Source of the DNA: Emiliania huxleyi CCMP1516
Lineage: Eukaryota; Haptophyta; Isochrysidales; Noelaerhabdaceae
Direction of reading: 5' to 3'
Assembly: GCF_000372725.1 (NCBI RefSeq)
Contig: NW_005198091.1
Location: forward strand, 497,178 to 561,177
DNA length: 64,000 bases
Shown here: positions 52,626 to 62,857 of the stretch, piece after piece
Layout of the letters: every line of letters starts with the position of its first letter
How positions within the stretch are numbered: the first letter of the stretch is position 1
Made by a program: the position numbers and the translations under genes
Notes under the pieces: model-generated
The model's input: only the letters and a program-made list of their open reading frames with translations
Database searches by the model: none
Told to the model about the DNA's origin: nothing

Positions 52626-53520
52626 TACATATGATACTAGCAGGCTGGCTCGCTAGTCGACCGCCGGGCCCGCGCAGCACGCGCGGGCCTTTTGCGTTGT
52701 GGTTGATAAGGTGGCACCTTCGACCTTGCGTTTCTTTTCTTTATAGGCTGTCCTCCTTTTAAGTTTTGACCCCCCGCTAAACGCGCGAGGCGGTGGCGGC
52801 GGTGGTACGGGGGCGAGCGACAGCCCGATCGCCCTGAGTTCCGCCAGGACCGCCCGTTCGCCAGCCGCCGCGGCCACTTGATCCATCTCGGCCTCTCGGA
52901 TCGCATTCTCCCGTGTTGTTTTGCCCTGTCTGCTGCCGGCACGAACCTCACCCCGGGCTGCCTCGTGCCCTTTGTGGCAAGATCCGCGTCGGGGAAGGCC
53001 GACCCCTAGGTGCATCCCCGGCTCGGGGTGCGCTCGTCTGTTGCGGCGGCTGCCCCCCCCTCGCCGCCAACCCGTCTCCTCGCCTCCTCTTCTCATGGAC
53101 CACAGGGGCTGCACAACAAAAGCACACAAACACTCCCTGTCCCTGCATGGCTTGGCATAGGCGCGTCCTCATCCCCTCCTCCGCTTCTCCTCCCACTCGC
53201 TCCGAGATCCGTAATAAATAAATAAATAAAACGGGCACGCCAAACGAGGGGTGTGAGAAGGACAGGGTCCCCACCTGCACGAGCAGGATCTTGGAAGGAC
53301 GATCAGGGACACAGGGGAACGGGAGCGGGGAGCGCATCGCGACGCGGAGGGGGGCTGGGCAGGGTTCACCCACACGACAGGGTCCCAGGGATTCCTCTCT
53401 CGTATAGGACAAAGTTGCACCCGGCGGCACGGGGGCAGGCGCGGGCCTCCTACTGGTTGCGCTCTCCTAGTTCTCCTGCTCCTGACAAGGGACAGCGACA
53501 GGCTCGCAGCACGGTGGACT

Positions 53521-53977
53521 CCCTAGGTGTTAGATACACACGGGGGGGTGTTTGGACACACAGGATACACGTGAATCCACACTCAGTCTGGATACACAGT
53601 GGATACACAGTGAGATACACAGCCTCCGGTTTCGAAGACGAGCACGTTTTTTTTGCTGTGTCCGAAAGAGGTATTCGCCTGAGATCGCCGTCGCCGATGC
53701 CCTTCAACCCGAACCCGGATCGCGCGCGGCGCGGCGCAGGCGCGACGGCCCTTGTGCCTGCGCCGGCACCTGCGCCGGCGCCTGCCGCCACGGCCCTCGC
53801 CGCGGCGGCGCCGGCTGCAATTGTGATGGCTTAGTTTGGTTCTCCCCAGATAGGCATGAGCGAGCGAGAGCCGGAGAGGGCGCGTGTGTAGGCAGCTACC
53901 GAGAGTTGAGATACACTAGATACACTGTGTATCCACCCAAGTTCTGGATACACTGGATACATATCTAACACCTAGGG
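53521..53977. mobile_element. 457-bp element with 16-bp inverted ends and TGGACT target duplication
   Basis: It begins CCCTAGGTGTTAGATA and ends with the exact reverse complement. TGGACT flanks it on both sides (53515-53520 and 53978-53983), a clear 6-bp target duplication, possibly 7. Many GGATACAC/GTGTATCC words lie just inside each end, as in elements whose transposase binds subterminal repeats. It has no transposase; the interior includes a short Ala/Pro-rich frame only. Confidence 0.88.
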
Positions 53978-54112
53978 TGGACTCCCTATTCCACTGGCGA
54001 TCTCTCTCGACTAGCGACCTTCCTCTGGCTTCCGAGATCCGTCCAGGATCACGGCGAAATTCTCTTTCGTGCTCGCCATCAATGTTGTCGTGTGCTTGGA
54101 CTTGTGACACAT

Positions 54113-56453
54113 ATGGCGCTTTCCCTCCTCATCGCCAGCAAACTCGCCACGGCGCTGGCGACGGACGCGACGACGGACGCCAGCGCTGTGATCGTGGAGA
54201 CTCGACCGGGAGGGGAGCGTAGCACGTTGCAGCACCCGACGACCGCCAGCTTGGGGCAGCCGGAGCTTGGGCAGGCGCAGCAGCAGGTCCCGGCGCCATA
54301 CGCGGCGGCCGATCCGGGCGCGGCTCCAGTCGAGGCGGCTTCGTACAGTCAAGGCCCGCCTGTGCTGGAGCAACCGCAGACCCTGGCGATTGCGCACAGC
54401 GAGATCGGGCAGCGGCAGACAGACTTGCCATTTTTGGAAGAAGTGCAGGCAGAGCGCGCCGCCGGTGGCGAAACCGAGGGAGGAGGCGGAGGCGGAGGCG
54501 AGGGAGCGAGCGAGGTAGGAGGAGAGGTAGGCGGCCGAGCGGACGGAGGGGCCCGCCTCCCCTCAGACGCCCCTCCCTCGAACGACGTCTCGGCGAGCCT
54601 CGCGGGCGGCGGCGGCAAGGGCGGCGGCGCGGTACGGCGCAACCGGCAGCCGCCAAACGCGACGGGACGCTCGCGGGGCGCAAAGGCGCGAGGGCGGGGG
54701 GGTAGCGGAGCAGGCGGAGGAGGCGGAGGCGGAGGCGGCGGCGGTCGCGGCCGCGACGGCAGCGGCGTGCGGCAGCAGCAGGTGCGGCAGGGCAGCGGCA
54801 AGGGCAGCAGCGCGGTGCTGTGGCGCGAGGAGGGGGAGAGGGTTGGTGAGCCACTTGCGGGCAGAGGGCTGCTGCTCTGGTCGTGGCTGCTCAGCCCGTG
54901 CGCCGCGCTCCTCTTGTACTGCTGCCTGCCGTACACCGTCTCGCGCCGGCTCTTTGCGCGCGACCGCCCGCCGGGCCTGCTCCGGAAGCGCTCGTCGACC
55001 GAGCCCGAGCCGACGGGCGAGCCTCTGGTGAGCGACGCAAAGTGGCGCGGCGGCCTTGGCGCGGCGCCGCAAGGCTCTCTCGCCCCGTCCGCTGCTCCCA
55101 CGGGCTCGCGGTCTCGCGCTGGGGGCTGCAGGGAGGGAGGCAGGGAGGGAGGCAGGGAGGGAGGCAGGGAGGGAGGCAGGGAGGGAGGCAGGGAGGGAGG
55201 CAGGGACGGCGTCGGCGGCGACGCCCCCGGATCGCCGCTCTCTGACTCCGCGGCACCTCCGTGGCTGCCGACGGTGCAGCTGCTCTGCCCGTCGGTCTGG
55301 CTGCTCTGGCGGCAGCTGCCGCACTCGTGGCGCGAGACGCTGCGCGCTCCCTCCAGCGACGGGCGCAGCAGCCATGCCAGCCGCGGCAGGTGCTCGCGAG
55401 GCTCGCGTTGCCCTGAGGGCTGTGCGTGTCGCTGGTGTAGGAACAGCAACTACACCAGCGACGCCAGCGAGTCGTCGGACGGGCTGCTGCACCAGCCGCT
55501 CGGCGCTCGCTGGCCGCTGCGCGTGCGGGTGGGCTCGAGGGGAGAGAGGGGCGAGGGCCCTCGCACACGCAAGGGAGAGGGGGAGCTGCTCTGCCCTCGC
55601 ACACGCAAGGGAGAGGGGCGAGGGCCCTCGCACACGCGAAAGCGGCCGCTCACCCGCCCCTCTCGCGCATGCGGTGCAGGTTGTCTCCGACGAGGACGAG
55701 CCGCTCGCCCCGTCGGTGATGAGCAGATGGCGGCGGATCGGGGCGGCGCGCGGAGGCTCCCGCGGGGCTCGCCAGCTGCTGCCGCTCTCGCAGCTGCCCC
55801 CGCTCCACGCCACCGACGGGCAGGCGTGCTTGCTCTCCGAGGCGCAGCGCGCGCGGCTCATCGCCCAGCTTCCGCCCTCCCTCTCGCTGTGCGCCTGGGA
55901 GTTGCTGCACTCGACGGAGCGCGACGGCTGCTCGCTCGCCCTCGCGTACCGCAAGCTCGAGAAGGCCGGCCCGACGGTGCTGCTCGTGCTCGACGCTGCG
56001 GGGTGCGTGTTTGGCGGCTTCGCCTCCTCCTCGTGGCACGTCTCCTCGCACTACTTTGGGACGGGCGAGTCCTTCCTCTTTGCGGCGCGGCCCGAGTGGG
56101 CCGTCTACCCGTGGTCCGCCGCAAACTCGCACTTCCTGCTCGGCTCGCCCGACTCGATCGGCTTTGGCGGCGGCGGCAGCTTCGGCCTCTGGCTGGACGA
56201 GTCGTTTGAGTTCGGCTCGAGCGGACGCTGTGACACCTTCGCCAACGAGCCGCTCGCGGCGTCGCGCGATTTTCGCGTGATCGCGTGCCAGTTTTGGGGC
56301 TTCAATGCGATGCACGAGAGTCCGCACTTGCCCCACGAGAGCAGCCCTACCTCACCGATGCACGCAATCGGCGAGCCGCCCCGCACCTCTCGGCACCTCT
56401 CGTGGTCCGGCGATGGCTCGTCCGCGAGCCGCCGGCTGATGCAAAGGACATAG
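54113..56453 (+). CDS. Membrane protein with C-terminal TLDc domain
   Basis: Exons 54113-55522 and 55680-56453, a 157-bp GT-AG intron at phase 0, 727 residues. A signal peptide-like start (MALSLLIASKLATALA) leads into a long low-complexity region with poly-Gly. A hydrophobic helix (about 250-272, LLLWSWLLSPCAALLLYCCL) follows, then a GREG repeat, a Cys cluster (CSRGSRCPEGCACRWC), and the TLDc domain at about 530-678. The TLDc signs are LLHSTERDGCSLALAYRKLE, VFGGFASSSW, YFGTGESFLF, SIGFGGGGSFGLWLDESF, CDTFANEPL and FWGF. TLDc proteins (OXR1, TBC1D24) act in oxidative-stress defence and V-ATPase regulation. A membrane-anchored TLDc is unusual. The intron contains three copies of a GAGGGCCCTCGCACACGC-type unit. 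Confidence 0.85.
55133..55204. repeat. In-frame 12-bp tandem repeat (GREG)n
   Basis: Six units of GGAGGGAGGCAG-type sequence coding Gly-Arg-Glu-Gly inside the TLDc gene. It is likely to vary in copy number. Confidence 0.9.
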
Positions 56454-56825
56454 TCGTAGCATGGCCGGAGAGCCCGAGACGCGAGAGGGCGCTCTTTGCA
56501 ATACGAACAGTTGTGGCTTGTGCCGTGCAACTGCAGAGTCCAGAGAGAGATCGATTATAGGAGAGGCACGCGGCCTCGCTACTCCGTACTCGCTCGCCGC
56601 GCAGCGCGAGATGTGGTGTCGGCAATATTGGTAGCGATGTGGTGCATGGCGTGCACATTGTGGGTATTTTGTTTTTGTATTTTGACTTTTGGGTCTGAAT
56701 CATCCCAATAATAGGAATAGCAAACGCACGAGAGACGTGAACGCTCGTACCCTCCCGACTCAGGCCTGCGCTTGTCGGCAACGAGACCTCTCCTTGCAGA
56801 GGAGAGGGATCCCCCGGCGGTGGCC
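56454..56825. other. Intergenic between converging genes
   Basis: No gene is supported; T-rich around 56640-56700. Confidence 0.4.
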
Positions 56826-58534
56826 TCACGGCTCCTCCTCCGGCAGCGGAAGGGGCGCTGTGGCGGCGGCGCCAAAGAGGGGCGGGCTCGACTGCGACGT
56901 CTGAGAGGAGTACTGGAAGTGGTGGAGCGCGCACTGCGTCACCAGCACGTTGCTCGCGTCGACGCCCGTGTTTGCGTTGCGCGCCGTGATGTGCACATTG
57001 TACCCGCGCGCGTCGTTCGCCTCCCAGACCATCGTGCCCGTCACCGTGTGGCCGCCGCCGACGGCGATCGGCGACTTGAGCAGCGCGCGCACCTGCTCGC
57101 AGCCACGCTACTTGAACCTTCCGACCCGCGATCCCCCCTTTTGGGTGCCGATGCGCCACCTGGTACCAGTGCGTGAGCGGCTCGTTTGGCCCGGTCGAGA
57201 GCTGGACCTGCCCGCAGGCGGAGGGGTGAAGAGGCGGTGCTCCCGCCTCTGCCGGCGCCGGCCTCGCAAGCTGCACCTGCCGGTGCGAGCCCGGGAAGCG
57301 GCAGTCGAACCAGAGGGCGAAGCCTGCGCCCGGGACGGCGAGGGGGGGAGCGCTCAGCCAGGGGGAGCGCGGGCAGCGGCAGCCGAGCTGCGGGCGGCGG
57401 TCTCGAGCCGTGGAGCTGCGCCATGCCCGTCACCACGAAGCTGAACGGCAGCTCGAACTTTTGGAGCTGGCCTGCTCACGCACCGCGAGGCGGTGAGGCG
57501 ACGCACCCCTCGCCGGCGGCGCCTCTCTCTGCGAGGCGTGCCGAGGGTCATCGTCGTGAAATCGAACTCGAGCGCCGCCGGCGCCGCGAGCAGCGAGTGC
57601 GGCGCGACGGGCCCCACGACGGGCTGCGAGAAGTAGAAGCGTTCCGCCGACTCCTGCAGCGAGCTCAGGTCGACGCCTGCTCGCGAGAGGGACGGCGTGA
57701 GCACGCCGCCCTCGGCTCGGCCGGCCCTCGCTGCGGCGAGCTGCGCCGTAGAAGCTTGTCTGCGCCCAAAAGTGGAGCTTCTGCTGCTGCTCGGCGTAGA
57801 GCGCCGCGTCGGTGAACGGCGCCGCGTACAGCACCGCCTGGTCGGGGTACATCTTGCCTCCCGGCTTGAGGAGCCGGTCCCGCGCCACGAGGTACGACTC
57901 GAGCATCCTGCGCCGCAGAGGCGGGGGAGGGCCGGTGGGCGGCAGGGAAGAGAGGGGCCTGCATCCGGTGTGGGGGCGCCGAGTCTGCCGCCCGCGGCTC
58001 GCGTGCTAGCGGCGGAGAGGGCCCGGCGCAGGGAGGGAGGGAAGGAGGGAGGGAAGGAGGGAGGGAGGGAGGGAGGGAGGGAGGGAGGCGCCTCTCGTTG
58101 ACGAGCGCGATGCCGAGCGGCTCAGAGATGAGGATGTCGACGCGCTCGTCGAGCTCGACGTCCTCCACGCGTTGGTTCAGCACGCTCACCTCGCCGGCGA
58201 GCCCGTTCGCCGCGGCCAGCTGCTCCGCGTGCCTCGCCATGCCAGACGCCTCGACGGCGAACACGCGAGCGGCGCCGGCGCGGGCGGCGAAGAAGGAGAG
58301 GATGCCCGTGCCCGCGCCGACGTCGAGCACGCGCTTGCCCCGGAAGTCCGCCGCGTTCTCCAGGATGGCGAACTGGTAGATGGAGGTGCGCACCTGGTCC
58401 TGCAGCATGCCCTGCTGCTGCACGAGCGTCGAGTAGTCGTTGAAGTACATCTTGTCCTTGTCCGGCAGCACATCCGCCACGAGACCATCGATCGCGGGCA
58501 GCACGCCGCCAGACGGCGCGTCGGGCTCGGGCAT
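56826..58534 (-). CDS. Type I protein arginine methyltransferase, CARM1/PRMT4-like
   Basis: Seven exons: 58534-58092, 57907-57747, 57676-57542, 57471-57409, 57323-57277, 57207-57160 and 57092-56826; phases match and give 387 residues. The first four introns start GC, the last two GT. Motifs: [35 protein letters not shown] (motif I, residue 69); VEAS (Glu95); the double-E loop [12 protein letters not shown] with Glu138 and Glu147; [20 protein letters not shown]; and the THW loop (295-297) in PLTHWYQ. The enzyme transfers methyl from SAM to arginine on histones and splicing or transcription factors. Residue choice around SEPLG and FYGVDLSSL points to the CARM1 subfamily. The N-terminal PH-like domain and C-terminal activation domain of animal CARM1 are absent. 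A (GGGA)n tract lies in intron 1 (58029-58088). Confidence 0.93.
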
Positions 58535-59280
58535 GGGTGTGTGTGCGCTAAAAGAAAGACGAGGAGCGCGCGCGCGCGCACACACACACACACACATGCA
58601 CACTTAAACCTGTGTCACCCGGAATCCATAGTGTCACTCTTATGGATTTGAAATGTCAAATTTGCAGCAAGCAAATTTGCACGCAAACTTGTCATTTTGC
58701 GAGCAAATAAGATGCAAACATCACACCGCGTGCGCCCCCGCCGGCGTGGGAGTGGCCGCACCGCGTGCTGGGTGTGCCGTGTCGCGTGTGCAAGAGTGCA
58801 ACTCCCCGTGACCACGTCCACGATAGCCCCGCGCTGCCCCCCCCCCCCCTTGGGGGGCGCGGTTAGCTCGGTTGACGACCCGAACATTCGCACGTGGAGC
58901 GTGTGTGTGGCACTCTAAGGATGTTTATCTGCGCACATGTGTGCGTAATTTGGCAATATTTTGAACAGAGAGCCCACTCGAGTAGCGCACTAGAGGCCAG
59001 GCATCCCCAGGAGGCGGGAGAGCGAGCTCGCCCAAACCATCGTGAGGCGGGAGCGGCGATAGCGACGACGGCTTGGACGTCGGCTTGGACGTCGGCGGCG
59101 CGGCGATGATCAACGTGCGGTGGCATCCCGCAACACGACCGAGGCATCCCCAGGGCACGTCAGCTAAAAAACGCCGAAGCGCGTGCCCCTGATCGTCCTT
59201 CCAATCGCAAACCCCGTCAGCAGTCCTCCTCCGGGAATGTACGTAAGAGCCACATACATTGAGAGAGAGAGAACGGAACC
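58535..59280. other. Intergenic with dispersed repeat D4
   Basis: 59204-59262 (GCAAACCCCGTCAGCAGTCC and onward) matches 16617-16670 in inverted orientation. An AT-richer patch with CAAATTTGC-type inverted words is at 58640-58720. No gene is supported; a minus-strand frame at 59164-59568 and a plus-strand frame compete here. Confidence 0.5.
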
Positions 59281-59547
59281 TACCTCGGCGACACAGAGGC
59301 TGCCTCGGAGGCGATTGGCAAACGACTCGCCAAAACCCTCCGTCCGCTCGACTTCATCGACACGCTCGAATGCACCGAGGGCATTCAGAACGTTGGACAC
59401 CTCAAGTACAACCTCATCACCCGTCAGGCCTGCCCAAAGACGAAGTACATCTGCTCCGTCACGCCACCCGAGATCAGCGAGGGCCCGGCCATCGACGGGA
59501 TGTACCATGTACGGCCCCGGCATCGCCTTCCCAGGCTGCTTAGCTAG
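59281..59547 (+). pseudogene. Unidentified coding fragment without a start codon
   Basis: An 88-codon frame with strong coding character (YLGDTEAASEAIGKRLAKTL, then RPLDFIDTLECTEGIQNVGH, then LKYNLITRQACPKTKYICSV) ends in TAG at 59545-59547. There is no ATG near its 5' end, and upstream in the same frame there is a stop within repeat D4. It could be an orphan 3' exon or a fragment of a mobile gene. The family is unknown. Confidence 0.4.
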
Positions 59548-59893
59548 AGTGAGAGATATTGTGCACATGGTCAGTCTCTACAATATACTCACTGACACTT
59601 TACCTCCCAGAGCTCGTCCCGGTCCGTCACGGCCATCCTCGGCCTCCGGAGGGCCCCCGGCCGCGGCACGGTGCGGCGGCGTCACAAATCCGACCACAGA
59701 GCACCGGGACGCGGTCGGGCGATCTGAGGCCCGACTAGGCGTATGCATTGCCTATCCAGGGCTATCACCTGGACCTATCAACAGGCGCCTGCGGCGCCGT
59801 GGTCAGGAGCTGCTGTTCACACTTGCACAGACTTTGATACGGCACAGTACAACTTGCCGCGCTGACGAGACGGTCTGCCACGAGAGAAGAGAG

Positions 59894-61847
59894 ATGTCTC
59901 TTCAGGCGCTGGCTCTTCAGGCGCTCGCCTACTATAGCGGCGTGGCCTCGCCGCGGGCGGAGCGTCGCGTCGAGGAAGCGTGCGCCGCGTGCGCGCTCAA
60001 GCTCGGCCACGCGCTCGGCCCGCCGTGGCAGCGGTGCGTCATTGAACTGCTGCAGGGGTACGAGGATGATGAGTTTTCGCTTTCCGACTTCAGCTACTCG
60101 CCGCTGACGGCGCTGCCCGGTGCTGGGCGTGCCAACGGCGAGCTGCTCAAGAACCTGATGCGCAACTTCACCTGCGACTTTGAGGATGGCGGCTCGCAGC
60201 CTCTCCGCACGATGACGTGGCAGTACCAGGAGCGCGACCCGTGCGCCGGCGCGAGCGCCACGGAGCAGGCGCGCTCGTTCACCTACAAGGCGGGCTACTT
60301 GCCCGCCGGCGACGAGCTGACCGAGCTCAATGGCTTGATGAGTGAGGCGGAGGCGGAGGCCGCCTGCCTCGCGTCGCCAGGCACGGTCCACACAGACACT
60401 GCACTGGCACCTCCCACACACGCACACGCCATTCCGCACACACTCTGCGACTCCACCGCGAGCCGCTCTAGACCCACACGCGCTCTCCCCGAAGGCAGAG
60501 CCTCGCCGCCTCCGCCTCCACCGCCTCCGCCTCCACCGCCTCCGCCTCCGCCTCACCGCCTGCCGCACCGCACCCCTCCCGCCAAGTGTGCCGCGGCTTC
60601 ACCTACAACTCCGGGGAGGGCGGACGGCCGCCGCCGGACGCCATGCGGGCCGTCTACTTCAAGTCTGCGATCGGGGAGGTTGGCCTCTCGGACCAGTGGC
60701 GAGCGGCCCGGCCGGCCGCGCCGCGGGAAGACGGCGGCTCCTCACGCGGCTCTGCCTGTGAACAGGCACACGCTCAAGCGGCGCGGCGGGCCCGGCTCGA
60801 AGCCGCTCGACTGCAGGAGGGGGAAGCGCGCGCCGCCACCGCTGCCGAGCCGGCTGCGGGTGAGGGGCGTGCCGCGAGCGAGCACACCCGAGCGTGACGC
60901 GTCCGCAGCACGCATCTCATGTCTCCGCGACGCGTCCGTCCCCGCAGGTGGACGTGCTGCGCGACGCGCCGCCCGTCTACCTGGTGCACGACTTTGCGTC
61001 GGACGAGGAGTGCGAGTGCGTGGCGCCCGCCTGGCGCATCCCCGTGGGGCGAGTGGCCGGTCCGTGCCTTGTCTGCGACTGTCCAGTGACCCGCGGCGTC
61101 TGCCAAAGGTACATGGTCAACCTGACGCTGCCGCGGATGACTCCCTCGGTGGTCTTCTCCGGCTCGAAGGGCGCAACCTCCACGTACCGCTCCTCGTACA
61201 GCGTCAACATGGCGCCGCGCGGGAGGGAGAGGCGGGGGGCCCATTTCGGGAGACGTGACTGACCAGGCGGCTCCGTCGGCGCAGGTTCCGGACTTTGAGG
61301 ACGAGACGGACGTGGTGACGCGGCTTATGCGGCGCAAGTTCGCCTTTGCGCGCGAGGTGGCGGAGTACGACGAGCTCGTCGAGAACGAGGGGCAGGCGCG
61401 GCACATGCACACACACACCACACGCGACCAAGCACTGGCCACCCCACGCACTGTCCGCCCCACGCCCGGGCGGCGCGGCGTGCGCAGGAGCCGGTCAACG
61501 CCGTCTACTACAAGGACGACGGCGACCAGTACCGGCCGCACTGCGACGGCGAGTGCCATGGCGGCGGCTACCGGCGCGGCCGGCGCATCGCGACGAGCCT
61601 GACCTACTGTTTGGTCGGCGACAAGGGCGGGTACACCTCCTTCGACCGCGCGGGGCTGAAGGTTGTGCCAAAGCGGCGGATGATGCTCTTCTTCGGCTAC
61701 AAGATCAACGGCGATCCGCCCGCGATGGACAACGGCCAGACGGAGCACTCGGGCTGCCCGCTGCGCGAGGGGCGCAAGTGGATCGCCACGATGTGGTACC
61801 GAGAAGGGATGACCCCCGAGAGAGGGTGGCAGCAGCACCAGCATTGA
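59894..61847 (+). CDS. Prolyl 4-hydroxylase-type 2OG-Fe(II) dioxygenase
   Basis: Exons 59894-60380, 60587-60678, 60948-61015, 61109-61211, 61285-61395 and 61488-61847 join in frame (406 residues); donors GC, GT, GT, GC, GC. The exon 2 end is the least certain, since the frame stays open to about 60890. The N-terminal half has WQYQERDPCAG and VCRGFTYNSGEGG to AVYFKSAIGE, a Cys-containing module seen before P4H domains in algae. The catalytic half has PPVYLVHDFASDEECE, RQxxR-free SSYSVNMVPDFEDE, iron ligands His305-x-Asp307 (RPHCDGE) and His374, and 2OG-binding Lys384 (GRKW). P4Hs hydroxylate peptidyl proline, for example in SPPP wall proteins like the one at 13-16 kb; that link is inference. 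No signal peptide is evident. Confidence 0.88.
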
Positions 61848-62857
61848 CGCCTCGAGCCGCGGCGCTCGGCGCAGGATTTTGCGTCGGGGTTATTTGTGTC
61901 GTAGGTGTAGGGGCTCAGGGAGAAGCTTGGTGGAAGTGTGCGGGGTGATGCTCCGATACGTAAACCCCTCCCCGGATCTTCGACAAAGGTTCGGCATTTC
62001 TTTTTTCAGGTTCGCCTGTGATAGTGCTAGCACGCGCCAGTCCGCACCTGTGTCGAGCCTGTCTGCTGTGAGAGAGAGTTGTTTTGTTTAAATTCTTTTT
62101 TCAAAGGGCAAGGTGTGAATGGCAGCTTTATGATAGGGTTACTACGCCGAACTATGCGGCAAAATCGACTGGGGCGCAGGGCCCGGATCGCCCCCCCACG
62201 CAGAGACCTCGTAGTAACCCCTCAGCGCAACCGACTTGCCACTTAGATGGGCCGTGTCCACGCCTTGGTCGTCGAGAGGCACCATGAAGCCGACCTACCC
62301 CTCCGTGCCGCCAATCGACGGCAACGTACCTCCGTATTGCTCTCTTGGGACAGCAAGCAGGCGCGTACGATGGTCTAATGCACGGCAAGAACATCTGCGA
62401 TGCAGCTCTGAGCAACCTGCCGTCAAACGCGATCACTGAGGCGATCCGGTCGGGCGATTTCATATACATATTCTCCGGCTCTCTCCCAACGTCGTCCTCG
62501 ATCTCGCAAAGGCGCGGGCGACCACGGCTGTCGCAAGGTCGTTCAAGGAGGGCTGGTGGGCGATCGAGCACATCTTTTACGGTACTCCAAGTTCACCGCC
62601 CTCGCCGTCCCCAAGAGCGCCACAAGGCTGATGCGGTGATGGCTTCAATCAACGGGCCACGTCACTCGTAGACGGAGACGTAAAAATACGGAGCTTTTCC
62701 AGCACATTCAAACACATATTACAAGTAACCGACAGGTGCAGCACACCAAAGTGAACAGAAGAAATACATCTACTCGCGGGCCAGGGGGCGGGGAGGGGGG
62801 GAACTACTCGCGGCCCAAGTCCAAACATCTCGCGATTCGGCTGCGACCCGTGTGGAC
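61848..62857. other. Intergenic with dispersed repeat D3 copy c and a decayed element
   Basis: 62015-62100 shares CGCGCCAGTCC and GAGAG-TT-TTAAATTCTTT-type blocks with D3. The remainder holds the pseudogene listed at 62287-62640 and the start region of the last gene. Confidence 0.5.
62287..62640 (+). pseudogene. Decayed transposase-like fragment
   Basis: Two coding-like stretches in different frames read through each other: YDGLMHGKNICDAALSNLPS with NAITEAIRSGDFIYI, then after a one-base shift near 62480 LSPNVVLDLAKARATTAVAR with SFKEGWWAIEHIFYG. The HGKN-x-CDA pattern followed by AI and a GTR-like turn resembles a conserved block of transposon-borne proteins found in many copies in plankton genomes. 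I recall this only in outline, so the family is not named. No intact frame remains. Confidence 0.4.

Larger units (their letters stand above)
50919..54112. other. Long gene-poor stretch with gap, foldback and transposon-like element
   Basis: No gene is well supported. A minus-strand frame near 52653-52920 (EMDQVAAAAGERAVLAELRA) has coding-like composition but no start or splice I can justify. Also seen are a (TG)n/G-run near 52467-52520, a GC hairpin followed by TTTT at about 52667-52693, and (TAAA)n at 53213-53230. Confidence 0.5.

Noticed and set aside
52667..52693. GC hairpin followed by TTTT as a rho-independent terminator
   Set aside because: The context is eukaryotic nuclear DNA with no gene reading into it.
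53520..53980. Repeated GATACAC words considered as a CRISPR or telomeric array
   Set aside because: Spacing is irregular and there are no spacers; the inverted ends and target duplication identify a transposon-like element.
61204..61844. Minus-strand frame of 356 codons over the prolyl hydroxylase
   Set aside because: Shadow of P4H exons that carry the iron and 2OG ligands on the plus strand.
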